Positions 13,701 to 25,440 of a stretch of DNA of 64,000 bases are shown piece after piece. Under the pieces are notes generated by a model that had not been told where the DNA came from, did not search any database, and saw nothing but the letters and a program-made list of their open reading frames with translations. This stretch comes from Larus michahellis. Taxonomy: Eukaryota; Chordata; Aves; Charadriiformes; Laridae. The DNA is taken from positions 23,041,701 to 23,105,700 of the forward strand of contig NC_133900.1 of NCBI RefSeq assembly GCF_964199755.1. The letters are read 5' to 3'. The position numbers and the translations under genes are program-made. Numbering within the stretch: position 1 is the stretch's first letter; the number at the start of each line of letters is the position of its first letter.

Positions 13701-16059
13701 TACAAGTTTCAGTCTTCTGTTGTTCACATCAGAAGTTATGGACAGATTCATGGATTTAGTTCAAACTGCTTGAACAAATGAGGAAACATCAGAATACTAT
13801 TTTTCTGGGGAATAAAAAGGAAGAAAAAGGTAAAAAAAAAAAACTAAGCTCGAAGAAAACTTTCAAAGAAATTCTTGTTACATGTTTCACTTCAGTGTGT
13901 TAACAACTCCTTAACTATATAGAAACCACTGAATAATTACTTTTTAAAACTGCTTACTATATATTTAATCCAAGGGAGTTGGGAAAAGCTTATAGAAACA
14001 AAACATCACTGAAAAGATTATGATTTAAAATTCAGGTTGAGACATTGATTAATTAAAGGGCACTTAAGCAGAATTCTGCCCAGAAAAATGCAGTGGAACA
14101 GGTCCCCGTTCTTTTAGAAAATATGATAGCTGTACGTCTTACGTGGAAACTGAACACGAGAAGAGGGTGTTTTTCTGGGGTTTATCCTCAAGCATCTTTT
14201 GAACCCTGTGACTGTTAATTCTACTGCAAAAACCAGTGCTACATCTCTTCTGGCCCATTCAACTGCCTGCACGCTTGGCACTTCTCTTGCTTTCATTACA
14301 GAATGCAGAACTTGAACCTGCTTTTATTACAGCAGATGAATCTGAACACCTTTTAAAATCTTCAGTAATATGCACCTAACAGTTTAAAAAAAAAAAACAC
14401 CACCCAAACCCAAATCCACAGGTTTTAACTAACTACAATTTAGTCTCTTCATCTAGTATGTCAAAAGAAATCATATTTTAAAAACATTACTAACATAGTT
14501 CACCTTCTGTAAAATGTTTTTAAATATATTTCCACCACAGGACAAACTTTTTCTTAGAACCAGCTGCACAAATTTCAAGCATTTATTACCCAAATAAATA
14601 CCATTAGCAGCCACCTGATCTCCTTTTCTGGATGAGCAATTCAGGAATATGCGTCTCCATTTTATCACGATGATAAACATGCCGGAGCCTTCATTCTGAC
14701 TTCACTAAATGCCATTCATGCGTCACTGCAGTTTTTACCAAAAGTTTTAATACACCCACATAAGCAGGTCATAAAGACAGCTTTTGCAAGAATCTGTATT
14801 TATGTGACTATCTCCATAGTTTCACGGTATATTGTCAAAGTACTATATGTTATCTGTATTTGTCTTATTCGTTCAGCTATGGGTGTGCAATGGCTAAGCA
14901 GGAGTTGGACTACTTTTTTCTATAAACAAGAATATGTAAGTAGGTATAAGCACTCCTGATTTCTAAAGCCTGTGAGAAGATTTAAGGACTAAATCCTGCC
15001 CTCTAGTGTACCTGGGGATGGTGGTGCCCTGGGAACCTTCCACGCTCTTCCTACAGCCGTTTCCAAACTGGGCAGAAAACAGCTGGGAGAAACAGGACAG
15101 TTCATTGCCCACTGGAGACATCTCATATTTGCCTTGCTCCATCTTCAGAGTGTACCCACTACTTGGTCACACACCTTCGGGGTGGGTAAAACCCACTAAA
15201 ATCTGGGTAAGAAGATGAGCAGACACTATGACAGATGAGAGAGCATCCTCCCTTGAACAGCACAATCCCTCAGCATGCCCAGACAACACAGGTGGTCTGT
15301 CCCCCATTTCCTTAATTTACTCTGCAGAACCATGCAGAAAACAATATGATTGTATTTCTATGACAAACTATGTGGAAGATGCAAAGGAAGCATATTCTCA
15401 GCTTTTTTGCTGGGGGGCTCTCTGCCATCTCATTCCCTAGAAGAGCTACATCTGAGAGCAAGGAGGAATTTCTGTGTTATGTCGCAAAGCGTTAGTATTT
15501 GGCAAACCAATTAAAGTCTGTGTAACAGATCAAAAGTAATGCAAAAAGAGTCCATTTTCAGAAGGACTTGGGTAAAAGCAATATATTTTGATGTTTAGGG
15601 CCAGGTTTAAGAAAAAAAAAAAGTCAACTCTCACCTAGTGCAGAGATTTGGCACAGGATGCCCTGTCAACAGTTCCGGCCACGTCTTTGAGACACCAAAG
15701 TGGGAGAGGAGATCTTCCGAGTCCCAAATAACTTATGCACCTATGAAAAACTAAACACGGGGTCCCAAACCTTCTTACTAAAATACTTCTTGTCATTCAC
15801 TCACATTTTTCTTTGAGGATCACAGTTAGTTTTCTTCCATTTGCACAATTTCTATCCTCTTAACTAAGATGGTATGCACTACAAGTCTGCATATTTCAAA
15901 ACATTTACAGCATAACCATTTAAGTGTTGTGTATGATACAAGTAAAAATCATAGCATTAACAACTACTTATGAAAGGAACTTTCTTAAGAAAAAATTTTC
16001 CTGGACCAGTATTACCCTATTTTACATTTTCTTCAGATATTTATGGAAGAGTAGCCAGG

Positions 16060-16290
16060 TACTGAGCAGGAAGGAGGTATTTCAGACACCTGCAGGGCTG
16101 ATAAAAGCTGCTGAATCCTTTCTGAGTGACAGGCTGGAGCCTTGTCACCTCATTAACAAGTGGACAAGAACGGCTCGGGATTCCTTGGACGCCTTGGTTT
16201 ATGCTCACCATGAAATAAAGCTGCTTGAGAAATTATGGAAATATATAAGTGCCAACCATTCCTCAAGCGAGGGAAACTGTGAAGGGAACC
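16060..16290. promoter_or_regulatory. Candidate conserved non-coding block in FGF2 intron 1
   Basis: This stretch is compositionally complex and balanced, unlike the A-rich sequence around it. It is dense in potential factor sites: TGATAAAAG (GATA-like), CTCATTAAC (homeodomain-like) and GAGTGACAGG. It also lies in an open plus-strand frame, 15924-16304. The predicted peptide has no recognised domain, so regulatory DNA is more plausible than an exon. This is judged by texture only, with no alignment, so confidence is low. Confidence 0.25.
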
Positions 16291-17517
16291 AGCTGTGCTG
16301 TTAAGACATTTTCTAAAATGTATGGATAAGTGTTCCCTTTCCATTCCCCTTGCTTTTCCCCTTCACCGGCACTGTAGCCTCTTTGAGGCAAACACCTCCG
16401 GAGGGTTTCTAAAAGCCTTTCCAAAAAGACTGTGTTCTTTGTACGTTTTCCAGGGCAAAAATCAGTTGTTGTTGATCAACAACAAAAAAAGACATGTTTT
16501 TTGTTTTGCTTTAAACAACAAAACTCTAAGAAAGTGCCTTCTGTTTCTTGTTTGTCTGAAACGTACCTCTTCAAGGGAAAAAGACTCAGCAGAAGTCCCC
16601 AGGGTGCATCCAAAGGGGCACTTCACTGAAGTCACTGTACAACCCACATCAGATGTGGCAATATCAACCTCGTAAGACGTATTGTCCTGTTTTTCAGCTG
16701 TGTGAATCATGCGATTCCAATCCTCCGGCACACAGGACATCAACTTCCATTCCCAATTTCACTAACGACACAATTATGAATAAACCAAGGTGAATGGGGC
16801 AAGCGTACAACAGCCAAAATTCTCGGTGCCATGACATAAAACAGACTGTAAATTTTGAACAAGCTGTCCTTAGTACTAGAGGCAGAAGCGGGGGAGCAAA
16901 AAAGGACATGGCTAATGGAAATTTGTTTACAGTATGAGATTTTGGTCTGAAACATAAAGAGATAGTCATTCGCTTTCTAAAATAAGAACTTCCTTTAAAA
17001 GTAAAAATGAGGATGTGCTAATCAAATACTATTTTGTATAATTAATTCATAAGAATAGCAGCTCCCACAAGAATCTCTCCTAATTGTCCTTTAATAAGAT
17101 TTCTAAACCAAATTCTCTACAGCCATTATATTTCTTTTCTCAAAACCATCTTACAAAACCTTTCACTTAACTAAGAAAAACACTGTGAGTTACTTGAGGT
17201 GTATATTTTCTTTGAGGTGTATTTTCTTTGTTAATTTTTTTTTTTTTTTGGTAAAGTCTTCTCACGTTGTCCAAGATTTATTGCCATCTGCCATGCCAAC
17301 GTGACCTGCCAGGCATACCACAAGATTTCACAGGGACTTCCACAGAGCAGCATTCACCAGGTCAGAGTTCAGCATCGCGCAGATTCATATCTAATGACGT
17401 ACTTACAGCAAAGATGCTAAGGATGTGAACCACGTAATGCCGTAGCAACACGCCTCGCTGACGCTTCAAGCACTGATTTCTCCATTTCTTGGAACTAGAG
17501 TTCTTCCAGGAGGGAAA

Positions 17518-17577
17518 AACCAAAAAAAAAAAAGAAAACCCAAAACCAAAAACACACACACAAAAAACCCCCCCGAA
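17518..17577. repeat. A/C-rich low-complexity tract
   Basis: A run of A12 is followed by mixed AAAACC / CACACA units and a C7 run. Similar A/C-rich tracts recur across the window, near 22157-22190, 25505-25540 and 41018-41080, and as the G/T complement near 55764-55955. Simple low-complexity DNA. Confidence 0.8.
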
Positions 17578-20281
17578 CAAACAAAGAGCTGTCTGATTAT
17601 GAGAAAAGGAGAGCGTGACAGCAGGGGACAAGGGAGCGGCTCAGGCACAGTGGCACTCCTGTGCCTAGGTGCACTGGCTGGAAGCAAATACCACCAGCCC
17701 TCCAGCTGTATCACACTTACAAACCATTATTTTTGAACAAAGGGATTTTCTGCAGATGGTCAGAGTGCCAAGCTGACGGGAACCTGAGCAGCTCCCCGGC
17801 AGCTGACTTTCTGCAGCACAGGGCAGAGGCCACACCACTCATTTATAACTCAGGTTTTCCTTTACCTGTTGATGCCGTTCACTCAAGAAGAAAAAGGGTA
17901 GGAAAAGAGAGGGGCTTCAGAGAAGCAAGTGCCAAAGGACAGGGGAAAGAATACTAGTGATCAGAGAGTACTGAAGAGGCAGAGAAGAAAAAGTACAGAG
18001 ACAAAATGGAGAGCCAGAAAGAAATGACAGCAAAAATAAAGCTAAAGAGAAAAACCGAGAAACCTGAAGGGCAAGAGTAAGGCAGTACCACCAACACCAG
18101 AGAGATTTTCAAACATAATTCACTACTAAGAAAGCAGTTTAAAAATTTCTAGCATTGATAAGGCTTAACAGGAAAGGAAAACACACATTAGACAGGCTCA
18201 AGAACATAAAATTAATACTAATTTTCCTGGCAGAATAATAAAAAAAAAGGAGGGTGGGAGGATATGATTACAGGGGAGGTCTATGATGAAAAAGACGACA
18301 ACAATGAATACCACCACCACTCAGGGCAGCTTGGCCCAGCCAGGTGAGCACAGAACAGCACACACCACTGCTGGCATTTCTCACCGCAAACAGCAGAGCA
18401 CTGGATGAGGCAAGAACCTGAGCGGGGACAATATCTGGAAACGCAGCTTCAGCCTTCTACATCCCCAATTCAGCATCACCTCCCTTTGCAGCAAATTTCC
18501 AGCATATTTTCATAGCTACTTCTAGGGATCAGATGACATGTTTGGTGAACTAATGAGATTTATTTCCTGTAAATATTCCCACATTTCCCAAATACAGAAG
18601 GCTAAAGCAAGCTAAACATATTACTGCACGCTTTCCAGCACAGATTTGATCCTGAGCAGTGACTGACTGGTATGTGTGAAAACCAAACCACTTATCTGTA
18701 TGGCAAATTAATGCTTTGCTTTAGGCACCAACATATGAAAAGTCCACGTGCAGTAATTTACTTCACTGTATTGGCAACAGATGTATTTTGTTACTACATG
18801 CACAACATTGACTATGCTTCCCTTTAAACCAGTACCTGAGAAAGTGAGAAATGCAAATGCATAGAACCAAGTCTGAAAGCTTCCTATAGCTTTTCCTAAG
18901 AATACTAGTTGGCCTAATAAAGGATACTATTTTCCCAAAATATACTATTCCAATATATATTCAGCCCATCATATGTACAATATTTCTACCCAAGAGTCTC
19001 AAAATAAAATAGCCTCAGCCTGAAACCCAACTTGGCAATGCTGTTATTGGGAACAGCCTGTTACAGTATTTCTTCGTAATTGTTGGAAAAGCTTTTTTGC
19101 AAGTGGTAAATGTCTAAAATGAAAGAAATTTTAAAAAACTTTGGTCTGTCTCCTCCCTTCCTCCTCATCTAACTTTAGTCCCACCTGTGCATTTACCACT
19201 CAAGCACAGGTGCAAAACAGATGAAGAATCACAGTAAGACATTTCACCTGCTCTTTATGCAGAGTGCCTGCAGGCAGGACGCTGCCTGGTCGAAGCACAC
19301 ACATTGTACAGTAAGAAGTTTTCTCAAACCAAGAATCACGTTGAGACTATGTATCTGACAGACAGCTATTTTTAGCTGTTTTCAAGGAAATACCTCACAG
19401 GCATTTCAAAAACTTGCCACTACATCTGAGAAAACTCCATGCTGAATACTTTCAAGATATTCTGAGGTCTGCAAAAAGGCATTTTGTTCTTGGGACAAAG
19501 AACAGCCTAGGTGCCTAACAGCACCCTGCCCCACGGTCCCTGCGAGACCACCTGTCGGAGAGCGGGTGCCTGGCACTGCACATGGTGTGGCCAGCTCGGG
19601 TCACCGACCCTCAGACCGCACTAGCCACTCATCCCATGGGCTGTGCACCAGATCAGGTAGCAGGGGACAAACTGCTTCTACTGGATTCCACGGGTTTTGT
19701 TTTATCTGCATTTTATCTATCCTTATTTAAGCTTTTTAAAAAATAAAAAAAAAAATCACAGCATGCAATGTTTTAAGCCAAAAAGGTGCTTTGACAGTAC
19801 TTTGTTATAAACCCTGCTTCCTTGAATAGATTTACACTTCTTGTTCCTAAGAGTACTTGTATGCTAAGAGCACTTATGAGAACTTAACGGACCGGGGAAA
19901 AAAAAAAACCCAACCTTCTTTCTGCCTTTATGCAACTAACGCATTTACCGCTGCCGTGTAAAGCAGCCAAGTGCCGTTACCCCCATTTAAGAGTCAGACA
20001 AACAAATTCAGACTCCTTCAAGCACGTAAGCCAACTCTGCGTTTGACAACCTCTGTACCGCAGCAGGTTGAATGAGGAGACGCCAACCAGAGTTCGCACC
20101 GGGACATCCCACCGGTGCCGATGCGGTACTGGGCTGTGAACCGTGTGTCTGTACCCGGCTATTTATGCCTACTTCCACACGCTTTCTAAGCAAAGCTCGC
20201 TGCCGACGCTTCAGCGGGGCGGGCCGGCGGCCGAGGCGCCGGCCTCGCTAGGGAGCCCCGCTGCCCCGGGCGGAGGGGCCG

Positions 20282-20324
20282 CCCGCCCCCGTCCCGCTCC
20301 CGTCCCCGTCCCCGTCCCCGTCCC
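20282..20324 (-). repeat. G-rich hexanucleotide repeat just inside FGF2 intron 1 (G-quadruplex candidate)
   Basis: The plus strand reads as repeated CCGTCC-type units with eight C-runs of 3-5 bases separated by 2-3 bases. In the FGF2 transcript (minus) this becomes eight G-runs starting about 14 nt after the exon 1 donor. At least four closely spaced runs of three or more G with short loops meets the standard G-quadruplex pattern. As a tandem repeat it is also likely to vary in length. Confidence 0.85.
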
Positions 20325-20338
20325 GCCGAGACACTCAC

Positions 20339-20519
20339 TGTGCGGGTCGCTCTTCTCCCGGACGCCGTCCACCCTGCCGTCGGGGTTGATGCGCAGGAAG
20401 AAGCCGCCGTTCTTGCAGTAGAGCCGCTTGGGGTCCTTGAAGTGCCCGGGGGGGAAAGCTCCGCTGCCCCCGTCGTCGAGCAGCGCCGGCAGCGTGGTGA
20501 TGCTCCCCGCCGCCGCCAT
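20339..20519 (-). CDS. FGF2: Fibroblast growth factor 2, coding exon 1
   Basis: FGF2 is a heparin-binding growth factor that signals through FGF receptors with heparan sulfate and is released without a signal peptide. From the ATG at 20519-20517 the minus strand encodes 60 codons plus one base: MAAAGSITTLPALLDDGG, then GHFKDPKRLYCKNGGFFLRI and PDGRVDGVREKSDPH. This is the unmistakable FGF2 N-terminus, containing the first beta-strands of the trefoil and the PDGR motif. The exon ends at A|GTGAGTGT, leaving a phase-1 codon beginning with A; exon 2 of FGF2 is expected to complete an isoleucine (or similar) codon there. No signal peptide is present, as expected. Exons 2 and 3 are not in the window, so only about 39% of the usual ~155-residue 18-kDa form is visible. 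The ATG is chosen by homology; the frame stays open upstream (see the extension). Confidence 0.97.
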
Positions 20520-20612
20520 GCGCCGGGCCCCGGCGGCGCCCCGCCGCCCCGGGCCCCCGCCGCCCCCCGCCGCCAGCGCCGGGCGGCCTCGTCCCCTGCC
20601 GCGGCTGTCCAG
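20520..20612 (-). CDS. FGF2: Putative CUG-initiated N-terminal extension of FGF2 (high-molecular-weight isoform)
   Basis: The FGF2 frame stays open for at least 105 codons upstream of the AUG with no in-frame ATG. Two in-frame CTG codons occur, at 20612 (31 codons upstream) and 20576 (19 codons upstream). The extension from 20612 begins LDSRGRGRGRPALAAGGGGG and ends GARR before the AUG methionine. Mammalian FGF2 makes larger nuclear forms from CUG codons in a 5' extension rich in Gly-Arg repeats, and larger chick isoforms have been described. The RGRGRGR run matches that character. Use of either CUG is inferred, not shown. Confidence 0.6.
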
Positions 20613-20935
20613 CCTCGCCGAGCCGAGCCCTGCCCGGCCGAGGGTCCCCGTCCCGGTCGGCGGGAGCTGCGCAAGGGCGCTGCCGGCCGCAGGGAGGGAG
20701 GAGGGCGGGTGCGGAGAGCCGAGCACGCCGGGGACGGGCTCCCCGGCGGCACCGGGCTGCCCCCGCCGCCGCCCCGCCCCCGACCGCCCCCGCTCCGCGC
20801 CGGGGGCCGCTCCCTCGGGCGGGGGACACACCACACGGACCGGCAGCAGCAGGTCCCGGGCTGTCCCGGGAGCGGAGCGGGGCGGGGGGAGCCCAGCATC
20901 GGCTCCCGGCGCCGGTCACTGCGGGAAACGTGCCG

Positions 20936-23900
20936 GATTCAAGGTCGGACATCTTCTCCTCTGGCTTTATGAATAAAAATAACCCGAGAGTTATTTTAAA
21001 CCGGGAGAAGTTATCTGGCCTTTGTATGGCGTTAAATGTGTTTAAATCACAACATAATGAAACGTGTTGACCTGTTAAAATCCACGTGGCAACTATTTCA
21101 CTTCTGTGCATGTACTGGAGAAAACCAGTCCTGTTCCCATTTGACAGCAGCAAAGGCATCAACCAATATCTACAAAAGGCAACAAGTGAAAATTCTGGCA
21201 CCGGCCTTCTAACGCTACTAGTATTTCTAAAATACATACTTTATAAAGTGTATTGACCCATCAAATATATTTTCTTCTTGAGACTGACAACAAAACAGGG
21301 TAACGAGGTTTGTTTCCAAATCCATGCTTTGGGCCCCAAATCTCCTGTTCATGTCTGTACCTTGGGAGGCTCTCTGACTTCCCCGGACAATCCCAACCAG
21401 GACAACAAACACTGGTCTTTTCATTTCACAAAGCCAACATAACAGCCACCCACACGACGAAATAAACGCCAAAAGCAAGACAGACTGTCCAGCATCTGTA
21501 ATACTCTTTTTCCTAGCACGTACGTAAAGGAATTTTGTTGCTGGTCAACTTCCCTTCCCAGCTTTCACCCCTCACAAGCCATAAATTGTAATTCTTTACC
21601 AGAATCAGTGACAATTACACTGCTTCCCACACCTTCACTCCAGAGGCTTAACGATGATGAATGGCGCAGGCAGAGGACAGCACAGCCCAGGGCAGGGGCA
21701 GGTTCACCCCCGTGTCAGCCAGCCATCCCTCCGCAGCACTGCGGGCACGGACGAGTGTCACGCGCTTGCCATCATCCTCCACGCATGGGGATTTCAGCCC
21801 TGTCACTCATGAGCATCCTCCCCTCTCCTTATGTTCTCCAGCTTCTTGCTGTTCATCCACTTAATGACTCTTTCTGCTATTTCTCCTGGACATCCCACTG
21901 TTACCGCCGTACCTGAGAGTTTTGGGCAGTCACAGCCATCAGCGAAGGCACTCCTCATTTCCTCTTGCTCTTCTTCTGCTACAGACACTGCGTTCACGGC
22001 ATTTTGTGTCCTTGCACTATAGAGTCTTCCAAGTCCTCACATCTTTCTTTGAGGGTAGATGAAGGGATGATGAAGGTCAGTGCTGAAAGATGAAGGGAAG
22101 GGGTGAAAATGTCATTCTTAAACCTGTAAGGTGTTTGTTTGTTTGGTTTTTTAAGAAAAAAACACCAAAAAAACCCCACAAAACCCAAAAAGCTTCTCTA
22201 AAGACTAAACACCCATAGTTTCACTCAACTGCTTCTGTAACTGTCTTCCACTGCACACACAGCAGGCCGTACACAGCTCCCAGATATCAAACCCTGCGCA
22301 CGGCCCTGGGAAATCACATTTCAGCATCGCATAGGTCAGCACTCCATCTTCTGGGAAGAGGGACACGGCCGGCAGGGCAGGAGCAAGCCCCTGTACCCCA
22401 GAGCACCCCACACAAGCGCATGGTGGCCAGCTGGATGCCCTGTCACAGAGCTGTCACCTGCAGCTTAAACACCAAGTTTCACAGGAAGAGGCCCTGATAT
22501 TTCTGAGCTTCTCCTGAGCCCTGGCCCCCATGACAGGGCCCAACCCAGTGGTGGCAGGGTGGGTAAGGTAATCAGCTCAAATTCCTTACTAAATGATCCT
22601 TTTAAAAACTTGTGCAGCTCTAAGTGGCTACCAGTAAAATTATGGGGCTTGAGAGCTGTTTAGAAGCTTGTCATTAGGGCTTATATCTGTGAGGCCTAGA
22701 AATAAAAGACAGAGCTAAAATGGAAGGTCATATTCCCTAAGCTATCTGCGCTTACTTCAAGATCTGCCAATTTTCTTTATTTTTTTTAAATATATTTTCC
22801 TTTCTCTTCTTCAACCAGAAAACAGTCCAGTTTTTATTTTCTCCATTCTACTTTCTTCTGCTCTCCAACCTCTTAATACGGTCATTAATATTCCTCTAAA
22901 GCAATTTTGGCAGTAGCATTTTCCTTTCTTATGAATGGACCTTGACCTTGACCACATTAATCCCCACCGCCACCCTTCCTCAACTCAGATCTTGTGCACA
23001 ATGACACCCATACAGCTACTTCCCCTCCACCCAAACCATTAATTGTCCCTGCTTCCAACCCCCTTCATAAGCTACATAAAACATGCTCCATGTTAAAACG
23101 CCTTAAACACTGCCTTCCTTCTGCTTCAAAAATAAATCTTAGAGACCAATTCTCTAACCTGTTCCATTTATCTAAATTACCTATTTTTTTGTGTTTGTCT
23201 TGTATTGTAACCAGCTAGATTTTTTAATTGCTTACCTCTTAGAGATAAAAACCCATTTTGTCCAGTACTGCTCTCATACTTAAGGTCATACTGAACACAA
23301 GGCACTTCATAAACAAGTCAGATATCCCATTCCAGCAGTAGAAAACTGTGGTCCATCTGTATATCCAAATATTGCCTTTATTCAATATATAATACTTGAA
23401 TTTCTAGAGATCCTCAAGTAGCATCATACTCGGAACACCTAAAAAAAATGAGGAACAAAAAACCCACAAACAAACATAAATTATATTGTTAGTCTGGTTA
23501 CAGAAAAACGTTGGAAAATGCAACAGTAATTTTTGAGATAATTCAAATTAGGAGTAACAAACTCCATCAGTTTTTAATCTTTAATCCAAAGTGCAAGAAT
23601 CTAGTCTACAACTTTCTCAGACTTTACAGCAGTTACTGCTACAAATCCTGCCATATAACAACCCCAGAAAATTTCAATCCCCTTTCATGGAAGCTGCTTT
23701 TAGAGGGGTTTCAGCCATGCATCCTTGACAGTTTGCTAGGACAAAACAGAGTGTCTGGTCACACAGGTATCACGAAGGTGGTGTTTGAAAGGTGTACTAA
23801 ATTAATGTGCAAAAGACCCGATTTATTAAAAAATCAGAACAAATAAAGCCCTCACTTTTGAAAAGCGATTAAAACTACAGGAAAGCAAAGACACACAGGA

Positions 23901-25298
23901 ACACCTCGGCTCATCCATCTTCCCACCGTTAAGATGTATCAGCAGGTGGTTTGCATCAACACAGCAGCAGCAAATGTTTCCAACTATTAGAAACATAACA
24001 TCAGCCCCAGGCCTCCAGTCATCACAGCACCTCTTGATTCTCTGGGTTTCTTGGCTTCCCAATCCCTCTCCTTGGTGCATATCCAAGTACGGATTAGCCA
24101 AAAAGAGATGGACAAGCTGTGCCTCTTTTGAAGTTTTTCCTGTGTTGTCTAGCACTCAGCTAACAGTGGAAAAAACATCCCTCGCTTCACCGGCATGTAC
24201 TGATGCTGAATGCCGCCCACCAAATTCTCAGACATTCACTTGTCAAAGGCAACATCCTCTGCAGAGTTCGACATTCGTGGCCAAATCTTCTGTACATGTC
24301 TTTGACTTCAGCGTTATGCTAGTACATGGTCTGGCCCTTGGTTTGTAGGAACACGGGAGCTGCCAGACAGCCCGTAACACCCCGCCGGGGAGTGCCAGGT
24401 CTCAGTTGGAGTGGGGAACAGCCTCCGTGTCGTCTGGCATCGTGCACTGCCTCTGCTTGGTAAGCCTCAGGCTCTGTAAATCGTCAATATATATCAATGT
24501 TATACCCCACACCCTCTCCTGAATCTTAAGAATGGAGTGAATATATACATGCACACACATATATTATAAACATATACCCTATATACAGCCAACATCTAGC
24601 TAGACTTCTCTGACGGTGCGTTGCAGTTGTTTCAATTCAGTCTTGGTAAATCCTTAGCATCAAGGAGGGCTGTTTCTTCCTACAGATAACCCTGTGGGAA
24701 AAGGGGCTTGCAAAGTGAGAGGAAGGCTATTTGTAGTTCTGGTGTTTTGTGAAGAACAGAGTTCTACTGGGATCTCTCTCTCTCACTTTTTTCTTCTGAC
24801 TTTCTGGATGTTAAAATTCTCTGCTCCAGATGGCTCCCCCAGCTTAGAAAAATAAATCACAAAATAGGCATGATGTAGATGGCCCTTGAATAAATCCACC
24901 TCACTGCTCCCTCCAAGTACAAGATAACCTTAATGTGAGAGAGCAGTTCTTGCGCAGGCAGTCCAGGCAGACATCTGGATAGATAAAATATAGTAAGTGT
25001 CTTAATGTTTTAGTGAATTATTTATGCTTGAGATAACACGCTTCTGGGAAAAAATTACCACTTAAATTTAAATATATTTCTTTCCTTTAAAGTCTGTGCA
25101 TGTGTTTAAGAATTCAGTAGCAATTCCTTCTCCAGAATTCTTAGTTCTTTCACCATCAACAACTGATACTCATATTCTGGATCAATATTCATATACTCAC
25201 GCAGGAGTTGAAATGCATGCTTCAGCTGCTGCGTGTGACAGAAGCATGCAGCCTCAAACTTGTCTGTAACAGACTTAATTTTTCTTTTAAATACTAAT
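20936..25298. other. Intergenic region upstream of FGF2
   Basis: A/T-rich single-copy-looking sequence with no supportable gene. Open frames up to about 124 codons have no recognisable domain and no matching splice context. It contains an A/C-rich tract near 22157-22190. I see no clear transposon remnant. Confidence 0.6.
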
Positions 25299-25440
25299 TA
25301 TTATAGAAAGCAGTCTCATTTTTTGCTCACCTACTTTTGCACGTGCAGTTTATGAGAAAAAGTTTTTGTATTTTAAGTATATATGCATATTATTAAGTGC
25401 CTGGGAAAGTCTTCTTGCACAGCCACGTTTTTAAAAAATC
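25299..25440. repeat. Copy 1 of a 142-bp direct duplication
   Basis: The block from TATTATAGAAAGCAGTCTC to TTAAAAAATC reappears at 27849-27990 with a constant offset of 2,550 bp, no indels and about seven substitutions (roughly 95% identity by eye). Flanks diverge abruptly on both sides. It is not a recognised CR1 end, has no terminal inverted repeats that I can see, and no protein is encoded. It could be a local segmental duplication or two copies of an unnamed short element. Confidence 0.9.

Larger units (their letters stand above)
1..20338 (-). other. FGF2: FGF2 intron 1 (partial, runs off the left edge)
   Basis: This is non-coding sequence downstream (minus sense) of the FGF2 exon 1 donor. 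I looked on the minus strand for exon 2, which in FGF2 is a roughly 100-bp exon encoding the part after DPH (the KLQLQAEERG / MKEDGRLL region), and did not find it. It is most likely outside the window, since this intron is tens of kb long in other vertebrates. Open frames of 60-134 codons occur on both strands but look like chance: no recognisable domains, no consistent flanking splice sites, many non-ATG starts. Inside are one CR1 remnant, A/C-rich tracts, a small 18-bp tandem duplication and a candidate conserved non-coding block, listed separately. The rest holds nothing I can assign. Confidence 0.8.
20190..20935. promoter_or_regulatory. FGF2: FGF2 CpG island and promoter / 5' UTR region
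   Basis: The sequence changes abruptly from A/T-rich to very GC-rich with dense CpG dinucleotides across FGF2 exon 1 and about 400 bp upstream on the minus strand. GGGCGG-type (Sp1-like) boxes are frequent, and I see no TATA box in the upstream part (about 20,620-20,930). This fits the TATA-less, GC-rich promoter known for FGF2. The transcription start cannot be placed from sequence alone. The long overlapping open frames on both strands here arise because GC-rich DNA lacks stop codons. Confidence 0.85.

Noticed and set aside
15924-16304. 126-codon open frame in FGF2 intron 1 as a gene
   Set aside because: No recognised domain and no promoter or clear splice context. Kept only as a candidate conserved non-coding block.
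20186-21237. Overlapping open frames of 180-300 codons on both strands around FGF2 exon 1
   Set aside because: They are out of frame with FGF2, rich in Arg/Pro/Gly/Ala, and arise because the CpG island has few stop codons. Only the FGF2 frame has homology.
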